From NCBI RefSeq assembly GCF_003149745.1, contig NZ_QGEG01000001.1:1240001-1304000 (forward strand): DNA of 64,000 bases, given 5' to 3'. Within the stretch, counting starts at the first letter, position 1. Each line of letters starts with the position of its first letter. The notes under the pieces were generated by a model. That model was not told where the DNA came from. It ran no database searches and saw only the letters and a program-made list of their open reading frames with translations. This stretch comes from Flagellimonas aquimarina (GTDB lineage Bacteria; Bacteroidota; Bacteroidia; Flavobacteriales; Flavobacteriaceae). The position numbers and the translations under genes are program-made. This document shows, one piece after another, positions 1 through 7,888 of the stretch.

Positions 1-1
1 G

Positions 2-520
2 AGTTTGGCGGCAGATCTAATGGTTCATGGCGCAACAGTTTTTATTATAGAAAATAAGGACGCAAAGATTGCCAATAGTAGTTCTTTGACAGGAGTGGAA
101 AAAATGGGCTGGTATGTTGAAACCATAAACAAACGTTACCTGCAAAATACTGGAAAGTACCAAAGACTACTCATTATAAGAGCCAATGGCATAATTAAGA
201 ACGGAAACATAGATGTGGCTGTGTACCATCATAACAAAAGCGAAAAAGGGCAGCGTTTTGCTCAAAACATCCAGAATGTTTTTAAAGAGAACAGCATTTC
301 AAATCGTTCTTATCAAGACATCAACATGATTTTTAAAGACAAGAACAGTCTCTATTTGGCTAAAAACACCTTACCTGCAGTAAGTTTGCTAACTATAGAT
401 GGCGGCTCTAAAACCAGTGGAAAGGATGGAATTCAGGTACATTCAGATAAAAAATCCTTTGCAAGTTTGATTACTAGCGGAATTTTAAAGGACTACGCTG
501 ATTTAGAAATAGAAAACTAG
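2..520 (+). CDS. N-acetylmuramoyl-L-alanine amidase-like protein, C-terminal part (5' truncated by window edge)
   Basis: The frame is open to the left edge, so only the C-terminal ~172 residues are present; a TTG at position 5 is not a convincing start. The order of elements resembles the amidase_3 fold: a strand ending near HGATVFII, a predicted helix, a LLIIRANG strand, a VAVYHHNKSEKG strand-loop, and a late LYLAKNTLPAVSLLTI segment like the 'LYVLRNTxMPAVLVE' region of amidases. The usual catalytic His of the SIHAN motif would fall where this protein has Arg (IIRANG), so this part may be non-catalytic or the resemblance superficial. The gene ends 3 bp before the convergent glycosyltransferase gene. 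The family call is inference from order and pattern only. Confidence 0.4.
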   Translation, partial: SLAADLMVHGATVFIIENKDAKIANSSSLTGVEKMGWYVETINKRYLQNTGKYQRLLIIRANGIIKNGNIDVAVYHHNKSEKGQRFAQNIQNVFKENSISNRSYQDINMIFKDKNSLYLAKNTLPAVSLLTIDGGSKTSGKDGIQVHSDKKSFASLITSGILKDYADLEIEN

Positions 521-523
521 CTT

Positions 524-1234
524 TTATGGGTTCAAGATATGTTTTGAATAGTATTGAAAAAGCTCATCTGGTCCAGCTCCAAGATAGTTTTTTAGGTGAA
601 TCATTGCAAAATGGAACTGCACTCTTATCCATCCTATTTCCCGGTATTTTCTGGCTGAAGTGATCACATGGTCAGGAAGAATTTTAAACTTGGTCTGCCC
701 ATAAAGTCTTTTTATAAATTCTGTGTCTTCGTAAATTAAGTATTCCTCATTGAACCCTTCAGTTTTATTAAATAAACCATTTTGAATAAATAGGGACTGA
801 TCGCCTCCCCTGCATAATGTATGGTTTATTCTTGATAGCCATGCAAAAGTTCGTAAAATCGGATTTTTGGTATCAAACTGCATTCTAAAACACCCCGATT
901 GATGGCCTTGCTCAATAGCTTCAAGGATAAATCTGTCAAAGCCTTTAGGGGGATAGGTATCTGCATGTAGAAAGTAAAGAATTTCTCCAGAAGCATGTTC
1001 AGCGCCTAAATTCATTTGTCTGGCGCGGCCTTTTTTGGAATGAACTACTGTTGTTCCATATTGCAAGGCAATACTGATGGTTTTGTCCGTGCTTCCACCG
1101 TCAATGCAAATCACCTCCAAAACATTTTTTGTAGTACTATTGAGTTTTAGGTGTTTCAGTAATTTGCCTAAATAAGCTTCCTCATTAAATACGGGAATAA
1201 GAATGCTTATTGTTTTGGATTTATTTTGCTTCAT
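524..1234 (-). CDS. Family 2 glycosyltransferase, TIGR04283 arsenosugar/selenodomain-associated type
   Basis: A 236-residue GT-A fold glycosyltransferase without a signal peptide. Visible motifs are IPVFNEE (13-19), DGGSTD (45-50) for nucleotide-sugar binding, GRARQMN (69-75), FLHADT (88-93) as the metal-binding DxD-like site, and GDQ (144-146). This combination is typical of the TIGR04283 family, which occurs with radical SAM/arsenosugar genes and is believed to attach a sugar during arsenosugar-type biosynthesis. The start overlaps the end of the upstream DUF547 gene by 14 bp, so the two are probably translationally coupled. It is the last gene of the minus-strand cluster. The actual acceptor is unknown; the family assignment is strong, the substrate is inference. 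Confidence 0.85.
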   Translation of the reverse strand: MKQNKSKTISILIPVFNEEAYLGKLLKHLKLNSTTKNVLEVICIDGGSTDKTISIALQYGTTVVHSKKGRARQMNLGAEHASGEILYFLHADTYPPKGFDRFILEAIEQGHQSGCFRMQFDTKNPILRTFAWLSRINHTLCRGGDQSLFIQNGLFNKTEGFNEEYLIYEDTEFIKRLYGQTKFKILPDHVITSARKYREIGWIRVQFHFAMIHLKNYLGAGPDELFQYYSKHILNP

Positions 1235-2114
1235 TTAAGCTCCAATCATAGTCCAAGTATTCAACTTTTGCGTCTTTGCTTGTTGGATTGTCCAAGTAGG
1301 TATTGATATATTCCAACAATGAGGTATTGCTTGTAAAATCGTTTTTGTACCACCTAAATATTTTTGAAAGCTGGGCAGTACCATTTTCAAACCGATTTCG
1401 TTTTTTGTCATTTACAAAATCTATAGTGGCCTTAGAAAGTAGCCTTTCCAAGTTTTGTTCGGTAAAAGCTGAGTTAAGAAGTTTTGGGCATGAATAAGAA
1501 GCGCAGTTGATGGCAAAATGGATTCTTGGTTCATTCATTTTGCGCAATATTTTATGTTCAATATCATTTAAGGAAGTAACCTTTTCGTTTATTGAAATCC
1601 ATTCCTTCTTCCATCTATTGGGAATATCCTTGATGCTTTTGATAGGGTAGTTGTCAACAATCAACTTTACTGTTGCCGCATTGTAAAGGTTAATATAGAA
1701 TGCCAATTTTTCATTCTTGCTCCAAGTAGCAGATGGTGCATTCTGCGACAATAGTTTTAAATATGCCTCTAAACTGGCAACATCCTTTTTAAATCCAGCA
1801 TAGTCAACATTGCCGTCATCATCCACAAATTTTTTCAATAGATCGTTCCAGGTGCTATGGTCCAATACTAAAATTTTGGGCGTTTCTTCCTCAGTTTTGG
1901 CCTTAATTTTTATTGTCGATGTCTTTGGAGCACCAACTATTTCAGAAGTGTCTTTGGATATGCTGACAGGCTTGGTTGTTTTATTTACGGATTGAACAGT
2001 TTCCTTAGTTGCAATAACTGCAATGGTCTTCTCATCTGAATGTATCTTTCCGCTTCCACCACATGACACAAGTAATACTCCAAAAACTAAATTTAGAATG
2101 ATATTCACGAACAA
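1221..2114 (-). CDS. DUF547 domain lipoprotein
   Basis: A 297-residue protein with a short hydrophobic leader ending in a lipobox (LLVSC, Cys18), so it is probably anchored in an envelope membrane. A Ser/Thr/Lys-rich linker (about 25-75) precedes a DUF547 domain (about 85-260) with the recognisable WNDLLKKFVD, KLAFYINLYNA, HFAINCASYSCP and RWYKNDF segments. DUF547 has no firmly established reaction; the Cys-containing loop near FAINCASYSC is conserved in the family. It overlaps the following glycosyltransferase and lies 116 bp after the phosphorylase gene, in a cluster where DUF547 often accompanies arsenosugar-type genes. Its role there is not known. Confidence 0.82.
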   Translation of the reverse strand: MFVNIILNLVFGVLLVSCGGSGKIHSDEKTIAVIATKETVQSVNKTTKPVSISKDTSEIVGAPKTSTIKIKAKTEEETPKILVLDHSTWNDLLKKFVDDDGNVDYAGFKKDVASLEAYLKLLSQNAPSATWSKNEKLAFYINLYNAATVKLIVDNYPIKSIKDIPNRWKKEWISINEKVTSLNDIEHKILRKMNEPRIHFAINCASYSCPKLLNSAFTEQNLERLLSKATIDFVNDKKRNRFENGTAQLSKIFRWYKNDFTSNTSLLEYINTYLDNPTSKDAKVEYLDYDWSLNEAK

Positions 2115-2230
2115 TTCTTTTTAAGGGCAACTAAAAATACCTTTAAAGAAGTCAGAAAAAATAGCTCAACCTTTCAATTCTGTTGATTTTTTTTTAAATG
2201 TAACCTACACAATGAAGAACAGAACGCTAT

Positions 2231-3046
2231 TTAAATAACCTTGATCAGTTCTTTAAACAATTGTATCATTTTTGGCTCCGTATTGCCAGCTATCTCAATA
2301 ATTTCCTGAATATTAACTGGTTTTAGATTGTCTGGATCGCACTCGTCCGTTAAAACCGAAACGGCTACAATGGGAAGCCTTAAATGGTTTGCAACAATAA
2401 CTTCTGGAACAGTGCTCATACCTACTGCATCTGCCCCTAGAATTTTTAACATACGGTATTCTGCTTTTGTTTCTAGTTGTGGGCCAACCACAGATGCATA
2501 AACACCTTTTTGGAGGGAGATACCTTCTTTTTCGGCAATGGATTCAATTTTATTTCGCATGTCCGCATCATAGGGCTCGCTCATATCCACAAAACGATCA
2601 CCAAATTCAGCCACATTTTTAAAAGCAAGCGGTGACCCGCCCTGAAGATTAATGTGGTCTTCAATCAACATAATTTCTCCCTTTTTATAGTTGAGGTTAA
2701 TGGCACCTGCAGCATTGGAGACAAATAGAGTTTTAATTCCCAATTGGTGCATTACACGAATTGGATAGGTAACATCCAAGAAATCATAGCCTTCGTATAA
2801 ATGAAAACGTCCTTGCATAACCACTACTTTCTTGTTGGCTATGGTGCCATAAATCAATTTTCCGGTATGAAACTCAACCGTGGCCAAAGGAAAATAGGGG
2901 ATATGATTATAATGTGCTTCAATGGAATCTTCGATTTCATTTACTAATTGCCCCAATCCCGTGCCAAGTACAATACCAATTTCTGGAGCTTCAAAGCCCT
3001 TCTTTTTTAAATATTCAACTGATTCTTCAAGCTGTTTTTTAGTCAT
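2231..3046 (-). CDS. Purine-nucleoside phosphorylase
   Basis: A 271-residue cytosolic enzyme of the trimeric PNP family that cleaves purine (deoxy)ribonucleosides with phosphate to base and (deoxy)ribose-1-phosphate. Phosphate and ribose site motifs are clear: GTGLG (28-32), HTGKL (60-64), GRFHLYEGY (79-87), NAAGAIN (111-117), GPQLET (188-193) and GADAVGMSTVPE (204-215). The base-specificity loop reads VLTDECDP (231-238), with Asp where mammalian PNP has Asn243. The start overlaps the upstream TIGR04282 gene by 8 bp. PNP is a regular companion of the arsenosugar-type glycosyltransferases, where it may process an adenosyl or nucleoside by-product; general purine salvage is equally possible. 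Confidence 0.93.
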   Translation of the reverse strand: MTKKQLEESVEYLKKKGFEAPEIGIVLGTGLGQLVNEIEDSIEAHYNHIPYFPLATVEFHTGKLIYGTIANKKVVVMQGRFHLYEGYDFLDVTYPIRVMHQLGIKTLFVSNAAGAINLNYKKGEIMLIEDHINLQGGSPLAFKNVAEFGDRFVDMSEPYDADMRNKIESIAEKEGISLQKGVYASVVGPQLETKAEYRMLKILGADAVGMSTVPEVIVANHLRLPIVAVSVLTDECDPDNLKPVNIQEIIEIAGNTEPKMIQLFKELIKVI

Positions 3047-3665
3047 TGTCCATATGTTTTAAATAAGGTTGGAAAGCTTCAATATCTTTTATATCCTCAT
3101 AAAGGTCAACATCATTTTTGGCTTCCAAACAAAGGTAATTTTCAGTTTTTAAGTCTTCTAAGGTGCGTGTCAACACTGTTTCTGTTCCCCACTCCTTGTT
3201 TTCAAATAGTTCGTTTTTAAATTTGGTCATCCCTAAAAGGTAATAGCCGCCATCTTCCGCGGGCCCTATTACATAATCATGGTCATCAAGCTTTGCAAAT
3301 GCCCTTTCGATATCCTCTTGGGAAAGGTCGTGCATATCGCTGCCAATAATAATAATTTTTTCAAAACCTGATACAAATCCATCTTGAAAAGCATTCCTCA
3401 TTCTAATGCCTAAGTCTATGCCGTTTTGAAGCTTCTTGTCATAAATACTGTTATCCCATACATCATCTTCCCAAATGGTATTGGAATAGAATACTTGTTT
3501 TTCAGCTTTTAACCCTTTGGTAAATGATACTGTATGTTCAAGTAAGAACTTATATATCTCTAACGCTGCCTTATCGCCAACTTTCGCTGCTAATCTTGTT
3601 TTACACTTTCCGAGCTCGGGATTACGTGTAAATATTAAAAGTAGGTTACTGTTCTTTTTGCCCAA
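3039..3665 (-). CDS. TIGR04282 family arsenosugar biosynthesis glycosyltransferase (DUF2064)
   Basis: A 208-residue cytosolic protein with a nucleotide-sugar-transferase-like fold. Diagnostic pieces are the N-terminal FTRNPELGKCKTRL segment (12-25), IIGSDMHDL (106-114) and GPAEDGGYYLLG (134-145), the latter two being hallmarks of DUF2064/TIGR04282. The family is found beside TIGR04283 glycosyltransferases, PNP and radical SAM ArsS-type genes and is assigned to arsenosugar-type biosynthesis by genomic association. It overlaps the rhodanese gene by 20 bp upstream and PNP by 8 bp downstream, strong evidence for one transcript. The substrate is inferred from context only. Confidence 0.87.
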   Translation of the reverse strand: MGKKNSNLLLIFTRNPELGKCKTRLAAKVGDKAALEIYKFLLEHTVSFTKGLKAEKQVFYSNTIWEDDVWDNSIYDKKLQNGIDLGIRMRNAFQDGFVSGFEKIIIIGSDMHDLSQEDIERAFAKLDDHDYVIGPAEDGGYYLLGMTKFKNELFENKEWGTETVLTRTLEDLKTENYLCLEAKNDVDLYEDIKDIEAFQPYLKHMDND

Positions 3666-4173
3666 TAGTTTCTTTTTTGGATTGATATATTTTTTCTGCG
3701 TTTGTCAACAGACTGCCCCAGTACTTACTATAAGCGTGAACTTTTTGAGTTTCCATGTTATCTGTATCATAAACCGGATACCCCTTGTTTTTCCATTCAA
3801 AAATTCCACCATAAAGGTTTTTGACATTGGTATATCCTGCTTTCTCTAATTTTTCGCCTATGTCTTCAGATCTTACTCCAATGGAACAGTATACGACCAG
3901 CAGAGCTTCTTTGTTGGGAACTAGTTTCAGAACCCTTGCAATTTCAAAGGTTTCATACCCTATCCAAATGGCATTTTTTAAATGGCTGATTTCAAATTCT
4001 TCCTTTTCTCTTGCATCTAGCAAAAGGCTTTTTCCCATATCGTTTAACTTTTCTACAGAAACATATTCAATGGTGTTGTTGTTGAAATTTTCCAGTATTT
4101 CAGAAATAAAGGTTTGTGCGTATGAAGAGGTGATGGAAACTAGTAGGAATAAAAGATTTAAGGTGATTCTCAT
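3646..4173 (-). CDS. Exported rhodanese-like protein
   Basis: A 175-residue protein with a signal peptide (about 1-19, ending SSYAQ) and a single rhodanese domain (about 35-135). The entry motif DAREKEEF (53-60) and the active-site loop CSIGVRS (96-102, Cys96 as the persulfide-forming residue) are intact, followed by GGIFEWKNKGYPV. Rhodaneses transfer sulfane sulfur or act in related cysteine chemistry. It is the first gene of the minus-strand arsenosugar-type cluster, with a TATCTTTG element upstream. The residues after the domain (136-175) are Lys/Ser-rich and of no recognised family. Placement outside the cytoplasm, while its partners are cytosolic, is unexplained. Confidence 0.85.
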   Translation of the reverse strand: MRITLNLLFLLVSITSSYAQTFISEILENFNNNTIEYVSVEKLNDMGKSLLLDAREKEEFEISHLKNAIWIGYETFEIARVLKLVPNKEALLVVYCSIGVRSEDIGEKLEKAGYTNVKNLYGGIFEWKNKGYPVYDTDNMETQKVHAYSKYWGSLLTNAEKIYQSKKETIGQKEQ

Positions 4174-4190
4174 TAATAATAAATAAGAAC

Positions 4191-4198
4191 CAAAGATA
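4191..4198 (-). promoter_or_regulatory. Putative -7 promoter element of the arsenosugar-type cluster
   Basis: Read on the minus strand the octamer is TATCTTTG, an exact match to the Bacteroidota TAnnTTTG -7 consensus, 17 bp upstream of the rhodanese start codon. No good TTG is seen at the expected 19-bp spacing, so the -33 element is weak or absent. Confidence 0.42.
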
Positions 4199-4261
4199 GC
4201 GTTTTGGGTTTTTGATAAATATTATTTGCTATCTTAATCTTCAAATCTATATTTTACCTCC

Positions 4262-5812
4262 ATGCAAAAAACAGTATCATTTTTCTTTCTGTTCTTGCTG
4301 CTTATCTCATGTAAAAACAATACCCAAGAAAAAGAAGTTGCTCAAGAGAAAAAAAGCAAAGTTTACGCGGAACAATACCGACCACAGTTTCACTTTTCAC
4401 CACCAGAAAAGTGGATGAACGATCCAAATGGGTTGGTCTACAATGAAGGAACATATCACCTTTTCTATCAATATTATCCAGACGATATTGTTTGGGGTCC
4501 TATGCATTGGGGGCATGCCATAAGCAAGGATATGGTGCATTGGGAGCACAAACCTATTGCACTTTTTCCGGATGAGCACGGACTTATTTTTTCTGGCAGC
4601 GCAGTAGTGGATAAAGAAAACACTTCAGGGTTTGGTGCAGATACAGAAGTTCCACTAGTTGCCATTTTTACATATCACTCTATGGAAGGAGAAAAGGCAG
4701 GAGAAAAGGATTTTCAAACTCAGGGAATTGCTTATAGTTTGGACAATGGGGAGACATGGGTTAAGTATGAAGGAAATCCTGTAATTGGCAATAAAGGAAT
4801 TAAAGATTTTAGGGACCCCAAAGTTTTTTGGCATGAGGAGTCGCAAAACTGGATTTTGGCTTTAGTGGCAGGGGACCATGCTAAATTTTATAAATCCAGT
4901 GATTTAAAAGACTGGAAATACCTGAGTGATTTTGGAAAAGGACAAGGGGCACATGGAGGTGTTTGGGAATGTCCAGATTTATTTCCTTTAAAAGTTGAAG
5001 GGTCAGATGAGGAAAAATGGGTTTTGATCATAAGTATTAATCCAGGGGCGCCAAATGGAGGAAGCGGCACGCAGTACTTTATTGGGGAATTTGATGGCAA
5101 AAAATTCACCTCGGATCAAAAAGAGGCAAAATGGTTGGATTTTGGCACCGATAATTATGCAGGGGTTACCTATAACAATGCACCCAATGAGGAAAGAATC
5201 TTTATAGGTTGGATGAGCAATTGGGATTACGCTAGGAATACGCCAACTAAAAAGTGGCGGAGCGCCATGACGGTGCCACGGAGATTGTCGCTTAGAAAGA
5301 TGGAGGGCGATTATATGTTAGTAAATTACCCTTTGGAGCAAGTTGATAAATTAACATCTGATGTTTTGGAAAGTGGCATTAATGTTCCTGCAGGTGTTTC
5401 GAAAACTCTAAATGTAAATGGATTAAATCAATCCCAGTTAAATTTTACAACAGAATCCAAAGATTTTAAACTGGTTTTTACAAATCATTTAAACGAGACT
5501 TTGGCGTTTACCATGGACTCTAAAAACAATGCTATTATATTAGATAGAATGAACTCGGGAAAAACGGGTTTTCAATCTGAATTTGGCAATAAGAAACACC
5601 ATATGCCCACTGGTAACCTTGGTAACGCATCCTATGAAGTAAAGGTTTTGTTGGACTGGTCGTCTATAGAAATTTTTGTGGATAACGGGTTATATGTAAT
5701 GACTGATCAAGTTTTCCCTACAGAGCCATATGATAAATTGATCATTGAAAATTTAGATAACAAATCAGCCATTAAAAATGTGCTTATAAAGCGAATGGAA
5801 TCAGTGTGGTAA
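4262..5812 (+). CDS. GH32 fructan hydrolase lipoprotein (levanase/inulinase type)
   Basis: A 516-residue lipoprotein (lipobox LISC, Cys17) with a glycoside hydrolase family 32 five-bladed propeller and a C-terminal beta-sandwich (about 360-516). The three catalytic motifs are present: WMNDPNG (51-57, nucleophile Asp54), RDP (184-186, transition-state stabiliser) and WECPDLF (235-241, acid/base Glu236). GH32 enzymes hydrolyse beta-fructosides such as levan, inulin or sucrose. The lipoprotein signal suggests the enzyme is periplasmic or on the surface and acts on oligo- or polysaccharide. No fructose transporter, SusC/SusD or fructokinase is adjacent, so it is an isolated catabolic gene here. 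Exo versus endo action cannot be decided. Confidence 0.93.
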   Translation: MQKTVSFFFLFLLLISCKNNTQEKEVAQEKKSKVYAEQYRPQFHFSPPEKWMNDPNGLVYNEGTYHLFYQYYPDDIVWGPMHWGHAISKDMVHWEHKPIALFPDEHGLIFSGSAVVDKENTSGFGADTEVPLVAIFTYHSMEGEKAGEKDFQTQGIAYSLDNGETWVKYEGNPVIGNKGIKDFRDPKVFWHEESQNWILALVAGDHAKFYKSSDLKDWKYLSDFGKGQGAHGGVWECPDLFPLKVEGSDEEKWVLIISINPGAPNGGSGTQYFIGEFDGKKFTSDQKEAKWLDFGTDNYAGVTYNNAPNEERIFIGWMSNWDYARNTPTKKWRSAMTVPRRLSLRKMEGDYMLVNYPLEQVDKLTSDVLESGINVPAGVSKTLNVNGLNQSQLNFTTESKDFKLVFTNHLNETLAFTMDSKNNAIILDRMNSGKTGFQSEFGNKKHHMPTGNLGNASYEVKVLLDWSSIEIFVDNGLYVMTDQVFPTEPYDKLIIENLDNKSAIKNVLIKRMESVW

Positions 5813-5913
5813 ATGTATTAAAGCCCTGATTGTTGTAAAACCATATTCCTTTGATTTTTATCAGCTTTTTTATGTGTTTTCGTTCAGAACTTTATGGTTT
5901 TAATTATTATTAA

Positions 5914-7731
5914 ATGAATAACCCTTCCAGACACCTTAGTGATATAGCACAGGAAATTGATCAAATAACAGATGAAATAGAACTGCAGGAGAAGGAGAAT
6001 GCGGAAATGCTCAAAGAAGTATGCCATGAATATGAAGAAAGTGCTAAAAACCTACTGCACTATGGAACTTTTAGAAGCTTTGATGTAAGGGAAATGCAAG
6101 AAAGGCTTAAGCATTTGGGACTTACACGCTTGGCAAATGCGGAAGGTAATATATTGGGAAGCCTGCTAAATGCCAGAAATGTAATCAATAACTTAAGTTT
6201 GAACGTTTCAAGAAAGAGCAATCGTAAGCACTTGTCCATTGGCCAAGGAAATACTCTTTTGAAAAAACATGCAGATAATCTTTTTGGGAATAGAAAAGAG
6301 AATAGAAGGGTTAGGATAATGGTAACCCAACCTACCGAAGCCGCTTACAGTTACGATATGGTCTTAAAAATGGTTCAAAATGGTATGGATTGCGCCAGAA
6401 TAAATTGCGCTCATGATGAGCCAGAAGTTTGGAAGGGAATCATAGATAATGTAAAAAAGGCCGCCACCCAATGCGGGACTACCGTAAGAATAGCAATGGA
6501 CCTTGCAGGTCCAAAAGTAAGAACAGGTGAGCTGGCGTTTGGGCCCAGGGTGAAAAAGTTTAAACCAAAACGTACTGTGTCAGGAGCTATGATAGCCCCG
6601 GCTGTTATATGGTTCGTCTCTAGTCTTAAAAAGAATCTAGAACCAAACGAAGTCCCTATATCAAAAGATTGGTTAGAAAAACTGATTTTGGGAGATGTAC
6701 TTACTTTAAAAGATACAAGGGGGAAGTCTCGTAAATTAAGAGTAGTTGAAATTAAAGAAGGCAAAGTGCAGCTTACCTGTAATAAAACAGTATATATTGG
6801 TGCTTATGCTAAATTACGGCCAAGAAGGACTGGTCTGGAAGAAAGCATGGTGGGCGAAATACCTTTTGTAGAACAGTTCATTACTTTGAAAGTTGGGGAC
6901 ATATTGAGAATATCCAAGAAAGGAGAAGGAATTTTACCCAAGCTTGACCATGAGGGTAGTTTAATTGAACCCGGGAGAATATCCTGTATTCCCGGCACGG
7001 TGATTTCAATTGTAAAGGAAAAAGAACCAATTTTATTTGATGATGGAAAAATTGAAGGAATCATAGAAGAAGTACATGATGATTTTTTCGAAGTAAAAAT
7101 TGTGATGGCCAAGGAAAACGGCTCAAAGCTAAAGGCGGAGAAAGGGATTAACTTCCCTACCTTGGATTTAGGGATAAGTGGCTTAACGAACAAGGACAAA
7201 GTTGATTTGAAGTTTGTGGCAAAACATGCGGATATCGTTAATTATTCCTATATCAACAGTGAAGCAGATGTGAAGGAATTGTTGAAAGAAATGAAGCGTT
7301 TGCATATAAAGGATAAGGTTAGTGTAATCTTAAAAATAGAAACACGCTTGGCATTTAGAAACTTAATAGGAATACTTCTGACAGCAATGAGTACCAAGTA
7401 CATTGGAGTTATGATAGCCAGAGGAGACCTTGCTCTAGAAGTGGGATGGAAAAATATGAGCATGGTACAACAGGAAGTTTTATCATTTTGTAGCGCGGCC
7501 CATATACCAGTGGTCTGGGCCACTCAGGTGTTGGAAAGTTTGGCGAAAAATGGATTTCCTTCTCGTTCAGAGATAACAGATACAGCCTCGTCCGTGAGAG
7601 CAGAGTGTGTAATGCTTAACAAAGGGCCATATATTAATGAAGCCATTGTTCTACTAGATGAGATTCTATATGATATGGAACGCTTGCAGGAAAAGAAGGA
7701 AGGAATGTCACCAAAAATTGAATGGTTATAG
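5914..7731 (+). CDS. Atypical pyruvate-kinase-like protein with N-terminal extension and no C-terminal domain
   Basis: A 605-residue protein. Residues 1-130 form a helical, charged extension of unknown family. The pyruvate kinase barrel follows with altered but recognisable motifs: ARINCAHD (161-168, canonical RxNFSHG), DLAGPKVRTG (196-205), LFDDG (374-378), ILKIET (472-477, catalytic Lys474), ARGDLALEV (502-510) and the ATQVLES...PSRSEITD segment (536-556). The region between 206 and 370 is longer than a normal B domain. The protein ends soon after the barrel, so the C-terminal allosteric domain is missing. Core catalytic Lys and metal-site acidic residues seem kept, so PEP/pyruvate phosphotransfer or a related reaction is possible. 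A GAPDH gene follows 157 bp downstream. True pyruvate kinase activity is not certain. Confidence 0.8.
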   Translation: MNNPSRHLSDIAQEIDQITDEIELQEKENAEMLKEVCHEYEESAKNLLHYGTFRSFDVREMQERLKHLGLTRLANAEGNILGSLLNARNVINNLSLNVSRKSNRKHLSIGQGNTLLKKHADNLFGNRKENRRVRIMVTQPTEAAYSYDMVLKMVQNGMDCARINCAHDEPEVWKGIIDNVKKAATQCGTTVRIAMDLAGPKVRTGELAFGPRVKKFKPKRTVSGAMIAPAVIWFVSSLKKNLEPNEVPISKDWLEKLILGDVLTLKDTRGKSRKLRVVEIKEGKVQLTCNKTVYIGAYAKLRPRRTGLEESMVGEIPFVEQFITLKVGDILRISKKGEGILPKLDHEGSLIEPGRISCIPGTVISIVKEKEPILFDDGKIEGIIEEVHDDFFEVKIVMAKENGSKLKAEKGINFPTLDLGISGLTNKDKVDLKFVAKHADIVNYSYINSEADVKELLKEMKRLHIKDKVSVILKIETRLAFRNLIGILLTAMSTKYIGVMIARGDLALEVGWKNMSMVQQEVLSFCSAAHIPVVWATQVLESLAKNGFPSRSEITDTASSVRAECVMLNKGPYINEAIVLLDEILYDMERLQEKKEGMSPKIEWL

Positions 7732-7888
7732 TATCATAAGACTGGCAAGTCCCTAAATACAGCTATTTAATTCCTTATCCATTTGATTGGTTTTATCATT
7801 CTTACAGACAGACTTCTATTTGTAATTTATAAGGTAGTTTTCAGACTAACAAAACCAGTAAAACAAGTAATAACTTAAGAACATTAAA

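Noticed and set aside
2115-2230. A separate small gene or terminator between PNP and DUF547
   Set aside because: Only AT-rich sequence with an imperfect TTTAAGG/CCTTTAA repeat; no convincing frame or stem.
3517-4186. Plus-strand frames over the rhodanese and TIGR04282 genes
   Set aside because: Antisense to genes with conserved domains; no support of their own.
4212-4418. A plus-strand frame overlapping the start of the GH32 gene
   Set aside because: Out-of-frame with the GH32 gene; product is a Lys/Cys/His-rich string with no family.
6411-7523. Three minus-strand frames of 90-130 codons inside the pyruvate-kinase-like gene
   Set aside because: Low-complexity Ser/Phe/Ile-rich products typical of antisense reading; the sense gene carries clear conserved motifs.
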